Origin: Pigoraptor chileana
Lineage: Eukaryota; Opisthokonta; Filasterea
Direction of reading: 5' to 3'
DNA: 20,350 nt
Assembly: GCA_943704495.1 (NCBI GenBank)
Contig: CALSCR010003933.1
Coordinates: forward strand, 1 to 20,350
In this document: piece by piece, positions 9,301-18,300 of the stretch
Layout: each line of letters opens with the position of its first letter
Position numbering within the stretch: position 1 is the first letter of the stretch
Position numbers and translations under genes: made by a program
The notes under the pieces: model-generated
The model's database searches: none
What the model saw: only the letters and a program-made list of their open reading frames with translations
Told to the model about the DNA's origin: nothing

Positions 9301-12300
9301 CGACGTCGAATGTGTCATATGTTGGTATCGTGCAGTCGTGGCTAACATTCACCGTGGGCAACTACAGTGTTCCCCAGACCGCAACTGTCACGGCGTCGTC
9401 TGCCAGTGTGGGCCTTATTACCTTTTCGCCCGTGACCGCGTCGACTGGAATTGCGTCTGTCGGTTTTGTTGCGGATGCCCGCAGTTCCTTGAATCTCATG
9501 TCTTCGACCGCATCGATCCTCACGGAGGTCGGAGCTCAAGTCTCAGTGTCTCTGTGGCTGTCCCTAGCACCCATCGATAATACTGAGATTGGGCCGACAA
9601 CGGCATCATCGATTGTGAACCTTTCACCCTACAGCATTCTGTATGCGCCTGCAAACTTTTCGGCCGCACAGACCGTGACTTTTAAGGGAACGTCTGTTGG
9701 TTCGGAGTCGATAATGCTGGGTCGCGTGTCTGGCTCGTCGTCCCTGTCACCCGTCGTCATGTCGGTCACTGTGCGCGATGTCCCGCAGGCGATCGTCTCC
9801 CCGTCATACGTCACGGTGAATCCTGGAACTGGCGTAGTCTTCTCAGTGTCGCTTTCTAGCATCCCGCTCGGAAATGTTGTGCTGAGCGTCGCTGTTACGA
9901 CTGCAACCCTAGGAGCAGCATCCCCAGCCACTCTTACGTTCACGACAGCGAACTTCAATGTTGCCCAGACGGTCACGGTGTCGGCGACGACGGTAGGAAC
10001 TGGTGTTGTCACTGTTGCGTGGTTTTCTGGTCCGTCGAATGTCGTGTCGACCTCTGCGAGCGTTCAAGTCGATCCAGGTTTGTTTTGTCTGTCGACACAA
10101 GCTGATGTTGTAATTTGATTTGTGCGGATTGAATTGACTTTTCTGTGGTCAGTTGGACATGCTGGACAATTTTTTTTTGCTTGTGTATCGGCTAACTCAT
10201 CTGGCTTTCACCTTGCTCCATGTACTGCAGTTCCGGTGCTGGTTCTCTCCTCGAGCACGCTGGCCTTGAACCTGGGTGGATCGGGACTGTTTACAATCTC
10301 GCTCAGTAATGCACCGCTCATCACCACGTCGTTTTCTGTGGCAATCGCTTCTGGAAGCGGCTTGACTGTGTCTCCGACGAGTCTCTCGTTCAGCGCGTTG
10401 AACTTTAGTACTCCTGTAAACGTGACAGTTTCGGGCAGCATTGCGGGAGCAGGATCTGTGGCCTTGAGCGCCACAACAACGGGCTCTAAGATCACGGCAA
10501 GGGCGGTCACGGTGACTGTTGTGCCCATTCCGACGATCATTGTTGCTCCAACGTCTTTGCAGTCGGAGTTTGGGTCTTCGCGCACCTTCACGGTGTCTCT
10601 TTCGAGTGCGCCGATTGATGCAACCACCCTTTCTCTTAGTGTGGACGCTACGATTGCGCTTGTCAATGTGTCGGCACCCACGTACGACCCTGCCAATCTC
10701 GCTACGGTTGCCATTTCGTTGACTGGAAACGGTGTCGGGTCCACAACGATCGTCATTTCGAAGATTTCCGGCGCTTCGTCCATATCATCTGTGTCTGTTC
10801 CTGTGACAATAACGAGTGGTATGTATTTTCTGGGCTGCCCCGATATTCTGTCGATGTTATGAAATTTCAACTACATGAATTACGTCGAGCCTGACCCTTC
10901 GCCCCGTTGCCCTCCCTTCGTCTCCCATTGTCCTTGTCCATCAACTTCTTTCCCCCTGCAGCTCCCGTCATTCAGACTCTACAGTCCAACCTTGTCGTGG
11001 CCCCATTTGGGACTGAAGTGATGTTCTTCAGGTTGTCGGCAGCTCCGCTGGACTCCTCAACGTTTGTTATCACATCCTCCAGTACGAGCATCGGCACGTT
11101 CTCTCCGTCGTCGTTTGTTTTCACTACATCAAACTACGCGACTTATAGGACTGTTTCCGTGTCTGGCAAGGCGGTCGGGCGCGTGATCGGAACCATTACA
11201 AAGACCGTTGGACTTTCAGCCATTTTGCCTGTGGACGTCGCATTTTCGGTTGATAGCAGTAAGTTGAAATGCTATTTGAGGCGGTTTGTAAGAACTTGAG
11301 CCGTTCCGGCTACGTTCATTGTGTGCGGAACATGCTATTCTCATCAAATTATTTCTTCTCATTTATATTTCTCGCAATTGCAGACGTTGCGCTGCTCATA
11401 TCGCCGGCTGCCAATGACATTGACGTTGGAGCTACTGCGAGGTTTACCGTACAACTCTCGTCGAAACCCAATAAGGATGCTTCGTTCACTCTGTATCCGT
11501 CGATAAACGGTATTGTCACGGTCACACCGACGACTCTGAAGTTCACGTTGTCTCTTTATCCCCAGACATTCTATGTTGATGTCAAGGGAGTCGCTGTCGG
11601 TGATGTGAACGTTGTGGCGTCCGAAACAACAACATCCAAAGTCGGATCTTCATCGTTTGCGGTCACGGTGATTCCTGGTAAGCTTCTTCGAAAATTAATG
11701 TTTTCTGAACTGCTTTCTTTATCACAAATCAGTGGCTCAACCTTATTTTCACTCAATTTCTCTTTATGCAGCCTCCTCGTTGATCGTGGCACCCCCGGTC
11801 TATAACGAGGTTTCGAAGACGTCATTTGTTGGTATTCGACTTTCGGCGGCGCCTCTGGATTTAACGACCTTTACGATTCAGTCGCTCAGTCCGACCATTG
11901 CCTCGATCACGTCATCATCGCTCGTGTTTTCGCCTTCGGATTTTGCGACGACCCGCAGTGTTGCAGTTCGGTGCTTAGCAGCGGGAACGACGTCCGTCCA
12001 AGTCCGAAAAGCCTCTGGCAATTCGGTCATTGCGGATGCTTCCGTGAATGCTACTGTCCTGGTTGCGCCCACGATCGTTTTCATTCCCACGTATGTGTTG
12101 ATGTATCCCTCGGGCGCATCTTCGATTCTTGTGTCGTTGTCGTCATTGCCACTCGACGCAACGACGCTTGATGTCAGCACTCAGGTTGGATCGGCAACGG
12201 GATCGCCGAGGTCGTTGCAGTTCAGCACGACCTCATATGGGGTTGGGCAAAGTGTCGCTGTCTCCGTGAGCGTTATCGGCGACCACGTGCTCGCTTTCAC

Positions 12301-15300
12301 GAAAACAGGCGGCTCGTCAACGGTGCCTGTGTCGACTGTCGCCATATCCGTGATTGCAATTCCGCAGGTCATTGTCTCTCCGGCTCTGTTGTCCTCGTAC
12401 CACGAAGGAGAAACTGCAACAGCGGACATTTATCTTTCATCTGTGCCTGTGGATTCAGTAACGTTTGGCGTTGCTGTGAATGCATCGAGCTGCGCGCGGT
12501 CGTCCATCGCTACGGCATCGTTTACCCGTGCGACGTATGCGCAGCATGTGCCGTCAACGTTTACGTTTGTATCGAGAGGTGGCGCGTTGTTCAGCATATC
12601 TCAGGCGTCGGGGACAACCGGAATTTCTCCCCTGTCGTTTGCGGTGGCTGTGCTACCCGTTCCCTTTATCTCGATTACGCACACATACGGAAGCACGCTG
12701 ACGCTTCATCTGAACATGGGCGTCACGATCACTGTGTCCCTGTCCAGTGCCCCTGTCACGGACATGACTGTCATCGTGTCGCTGTCTGATTCGACCCTGG
12801 GCAAACTGTCAAAGTCGCAGATCACATTTGCGGCGATGGTCTATCCAGCGTCTGCAGTCATCACTCTGACCGGCTCAGCGGTGGGCTCGGGTAATGTCGT
12901 TGCCACTGCCTCGGGGTATCGTGTTGCGATTTCGTCAGCGACTGCGGCGTTCGCGGTGTCGCCCCTACCGGTCATTCTCGGGAGCTTCAGCCGGTCCGCT
13001 GTCATCCGGGGCACATGGGCTGTTTTGACTGTGAGCCTGTCATCTGCTCCCCTTGATTCAGCGGATGTATCCATTTCGTCGGCTACGGTAGGAAGCTTCA
13101 ACTTGTCGACCAGCCTCGCAACATTCACCAGGACATCGTGGACGGGTGCATCAATATCGGTTCAGGCACTGCTCGTCGGCACGCCATCGATAACACTGTC
13201 ATGGCTGTCAGGTCGTTCGGTTTTTGCGTCCACAACCATTTCGTTGGTGGTTGCTCCTAATCCGCAGATTCGCGTTACTGTAGGTGGAGGGTCTTACTTG
13301 TATGTGGGGAGGACTTCGTGGTTTACCGTTTCCCTGATGTCGACGCCGATCGACCCTGCCACCCTCGCCGTCGTGGTTAATGACGCCACCATCGGCTCGG
13401 TGTCCAATGCATCGCTAGTGGTAAGCGCAAGCGACTTCACAGTCGACCGTCGCATCTCTCTCAGCGGATTGAAGGCCGGAAACTTGACTGTGACTGTGTC
13501 GGATCAGTCGTCACTCGGAATCCTGTCAGTGCAAACCCTATATCAGGTTTTCGCAGGTATGTAAGCATGTTGCCCGTATATCTTCATGCATGTGCAACTT
13601 CCATCAGGAAGCCACGTTGACGCTTTGCTGAATATTTTCTCCCGCTTTTTCTCAACACAGTTCCCCAGCTTGTGGTGTCGCCTTCGTCGGTGCGACTCGC
13701 TATGGGTGCGACACAACCCGTGATGCTGCAGCTGTCATCGCGCCCTATCGACGATGTCTTGATTGATTTGTCGTCCAGTGCCACGTCCATCGCCACCTTG
13801 AACCAAACTTCAGTGCGATTGACGTCGACTTCCTTTGCAAGTGGAGTGTCGTTTGCCATCTCTGCTGCATTCGTTGGCAGCGCAACTGTTTCGTTCACGT
13901 GCTCACAAGCAGCGCCCGTGACTATTGCCACTGCCGTCGTTATTGACACTTATCTGGGTAAGTGACAAGCGTCTCGTCTCGTCTACAGTGTCCAGGCTTG
14001 GGTGACTTGCCTATATTACCGTGCGTGGTTTTCCGAACTGTACGTTGTTTTTTCTTGACTCGAATTGGTGCACAAATTATGCAGATGGTGCCATCACACT
14101 GGGCAATTGGGCCGGTACTACTGTTCCTGGCCTCGTGATTACGCGCGACATTTCTTTGGGCTCGACACCTGCGGATGACACGGTGCTGACCCTGTCGATT
14201 GCCGGTCCTCCAACGGGAACTGTATCGCCGTCTCAATTGACGCTGTCGAGGTCCAATTTCAACCTCCCTCAGCGCATCAGTGTGAATGTGACGTCGACTG
14301 GAAGTTATGTGGTGACAGTGTCCAAGTCGATCGGTCTGACGACGATTCCGTCCGTTTCATTTGGCTTGACGAGTTCAACATGTGAGTTTCAAGTCCCCAC
14401 TGTATTGCTTCTGCATATCATAAGATCCGCTTTTACTGTTTCTATAATCCTTTAGTGACACGTCTTCCTTCTATTTTGCAGTGCCTCGAATTGTTACCAG
14501 TTGGACTTCAACCATTGACTACATTGGGGCGTATGTGCCTCTTTCGGCGTCCTTGTCGACTGCGCCACTCGATACCAGTGTCTTTTCGGTGTCAAGCACA
14601 AACGAAACCATTTTCGCTGTGAGCCCGGTTTCCTTTTCAGCAACGAATGTGGACTACACAACGCCTTCGTCTTTCTCTGTTCAGTTGCTGTCTGCTGGAA
14701 GTTCCACGCTTTTGATGCGCTCAGCCTCGGGTCGAACGCCCATCGCTGACAGTGTTCTCACTGTTCAAGTTGTGCCAGGTGGGTCATCAGTGGTGCATTG
14801 CTGTATGGAGATATGCCCGCGTTGTGTTTATGCATCGCTGCCGATCGAATCCGTTTCCACTGCTTAGTTTTCTTCGATTGCGCGGGCATCCCATGCACAG
14901 TTCCGTCGCTTGTCGTGTCGCCGGCGTCTATTTCCGTGAACCCTGGTGACACTGCGGTGGTCAGTGTTGCATTGTCCTCTGCGCCGGTTGATCGCGTGTG
15001 CGTTACGGCCCTGTTGGTGTCTGGCTCTGGTGTGACTGTCGCCACCAACGCATGGACGTACAAAGCGTTAAACTTTTCTACGCAGTTTTCTCTTCGTGTG
15101 ACAGCCCTTGCGAATCCTGGAGTATTTACCGTGACGCTGAACCCGGGATGTACTTCTGTGAGCCTTCGTAATGTCTCTTTTTCGGTGGCTGTTGTGGCGG
15201 TGCCTAGGATTTTATTGGAACCGACCACTGTGCAGCTTCATCCGTCGATGACGCAATCTGTTGCCGTTCGTTTGTCAAGTGTTCCAATTGACGATTCTGT

Positions 15301-18300
15301 GCTCTCAGTGCTCTCTTCGGCCCCTGGCGTCGCAAACGTATCGATCGCAAGGCTGTCGTTTTCTGCAGTGGATCTCACTTTGTCCACGGTGACCCTGACG
15401 GCTACCACTGTGGGATCAACGACGCTCAATTTGGCTCGTATTTCGGGTACCTCTGCGATTGCGGCGGTCTCTACTGCTGTTGTGGTTGCACCAGGTTGGT
15501 GATTGCCGCTGTTCTAAGACGGTTTAAATTCGCTGTTTGAAAATTTTGTTTATAGGCTTGTTCATTGGGTAATCGTCCACTCCTGTTCTTGTGATAACAA
15601 TCGTTGCCTTTTCTTTCTGCGATCATAACAGTTCCGACGTTGATTCTGTCCGCGACGACCAAGACTATATATGCCGGTCAATCGATATCTGTCGATCTGT
15701 CATTGTCTTTGGCAGCTTTGGCAGACCTTATTGTTGCCGTGACTGTGGACAAGCCGCTCGTGGGGTCTGTTTCGTCGGCTTCAGTTGTTTTTGCGAAGTC
15801 GGTGACCGGGCCTATCTCCGTGAGCATTGGTGCGCGTTCAGTTGGCGATGTGGCCATCTCTTTTGCGGTCACCCTTAATGGCATAACCTTCCAAACGGCA
15901 GTGTTCTCTCTTTCGGTTGCTGAAGGTGAGGACCTGGTTATGACGTGTTATTCATGGTATTATTCTTTGTCACTAGTGTGTGTTTCATGACGTGGGCTCC
16001 ATGTAAGACACTTTGAAACTGATTTCTTCGATTGTTGCTACTTTGCTGTGCAGTTCCAAAGGTCGTTATAGTTCCGAATCGCGTGACCCTGAATCCGTCT
16101 GGCTCGACAATCGTGAATGTCACGCTCTCGAGCCCTCCAATCGACTCTGGGTTGCTGACTGTTTCGACAGGTGATGAAGGTGTTGCGGGTGCATCGCTTA
16201 CGGAGTTGTTATTTTTTGCAAACAATTCCGCCGTTGCCCAGCGTGTTCTGGTGGGAGCCTCCGCGGTGGGGTCAACGTCGCTCATCCTCCGTCCTTCTGG
16301 CTTGTGGGCTAGTTCTGTGGCTGCGGGCACTGCGGCCATATCCGTCATTCCTTCGCCGACGATAACGTCAAGTCGCGCGAGCGTTGATGTATATGCCGGG
16401 TTCAATACGACATTCTTGATTTCACTGTCGGCATTGCCTATCGATACCAGCACGCTGTCGGTTGTATGCATCGGAGCTACCGTGTCACCTTCTCGGCTCG
16501 AATTCACGACGCTAAATTTTGCCGTTGCTCGAACGATCACCTTGTCCGGTTTGTCGCCAGTCACGACCAACCTTGTGGTTGTGCAGGTTGGCGGCATGTC
16601 CGTCATTTCCTCCTTGACGATGCCGGTCAAGATTTGGCGTGTGCCGCTTGTTCTTGTCAACAAGCCATCGTTCATCATGCTTCCCTCTACGTCGGCGTCT
16701 TTGTCGGTGTCCCTCGACTCGCACCCGTTGGGAACGTCTCTTGTGGTCATGTCATCGTCCGCGGATAGCGTGAGTTCCTCGGCTGTTCAAAGCATATCCT
16801 TTGACGAATCAAACTATGCATTGTCTCAAGCGATCGACATTTTGGCCGGGGGCGTCGGCCGCGCGAATATCACGTTCGCACATGTCCTTGCCAATGCCGA
16901 TTCCAGCATTGCACAGGGTCAGAGCGCTTCCACGTTGACTGTTGACGTGATTGTCATTCCCGTCCCGACGGTTGAAATATCGCCAGCGTCGGCAAAGGTT
17001 TATGCGGGGACGAGCCTTTCCTTTAATGTGCGACTTTCCTCGCGGCCGCTTGAAGACGTGGTCCTCGTTCTTGATAGTTCCAACTCTCGCTTGAGTCTCA
17101 TGGCGAATTCGCTCTTGTTCTCCGTTGCCAACTTTGGAGAGTACCAGTCCGTGAGCGGGACGGTTGGAGCATCCGGACTGGTGTCGTTCGAAGTCGCTGC
17201 TGCCGGGACGCAGTCTCAAATTTCAACAGCCGATGCAGCGCTGACCGTTGTGGCCGTTCCTTCGGTTGTGTTTGGAGCGACGTCACTGGTGGTGAATCCG
17301 ATGGGTGCGGCAATGACCACTCTTATCCTTTCATCGGCTCCTATTGTGGACACTGTCGTTGAAATTCGCTCCTCTTCGAACGCCGTGTCGATGGATGTTT
17401 CATCTGTCACATTCACTCCGGTGAATTATCTGACTGCCCAGCAGATAATAGTCCGAGGTGGTAGCGTCGGTGCCGCGGTTATCACTGCTTCGGCTTCCAC
17501 AGGTTCTGCCACGTCGGCTCGATTGGGTGTCGACGTTGTTCCGTCTCCATTGGTTGTTGCGACGGTCGATTGCCCTGCGATGGTCGTTACTGGGCAAATT
17601 GCATTGGCCGTTCGACTCAGCTCCGCTCCACTGGACGCAACCGAATTCTCAATTATTCCAAGTGCGTCGTCAGTATCGGTCGTTCCCGATAAGATCAAGT
17701 TGAGCTCGGCTGATGATTTTGCGTCAGTGACTGTCACGGGTACATCCGTGGGTTTGTTCAACGTAAGCGTCGCAAAGATTGCTGGGTCGAGCGTGATTGC
17801 TTCCGTTGGAGTCGCTTTCAAAACCATCAATGGTTGGTCTCTAAGGATATGAATTTTGCGCACTTTGAAATTTTTTCGTGTACTGCTTTGTAAATTTGTT
17901 TTGTACGTTCGTTCTTTGCAAATTTGTTCTGTGCATAATGCATGCGCACCCGATCACAACCAATGCCTGGTATACCAAAGTAATCGTTTTGCCTGATGTT
18001 GGGAACGTTTACAGCGCCTTCTCTGATATTGGAGTCTTCGAGTCCGCGAGTGTACGTCGGCGAGAATCTTCGGCTAACCGCGCGCCTCTCGTCGGCGCCT
18101 TCGTGCTCTGCTGCGTTTGATGTGCGTGTCGATGGCGACCCGATTGTATCTGTTTCGGTATCGTCAGTGTCGTACTTCATGGATGGCTTTGTCGCTGGCG
18201 GAAGCGGCGTTGAGCTTATTGTGCGCGGTCTTCGTTCCGGATACGGTCGTGTTCTCTTTGCATCGCAATCGGCGCTCGTTGCTGACGGGGCATTTGGGTT

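Noticed and set aside
4180-16750. Long minus-strand ORFs such as 4180-5010, 7705-8571 and 15938-16750
   Set aside because: They mirror the repeat-coding strand. Ser/Val/Thr codons with few reverse-frame stops give long antisense frames, and their translations lack domain patterns.
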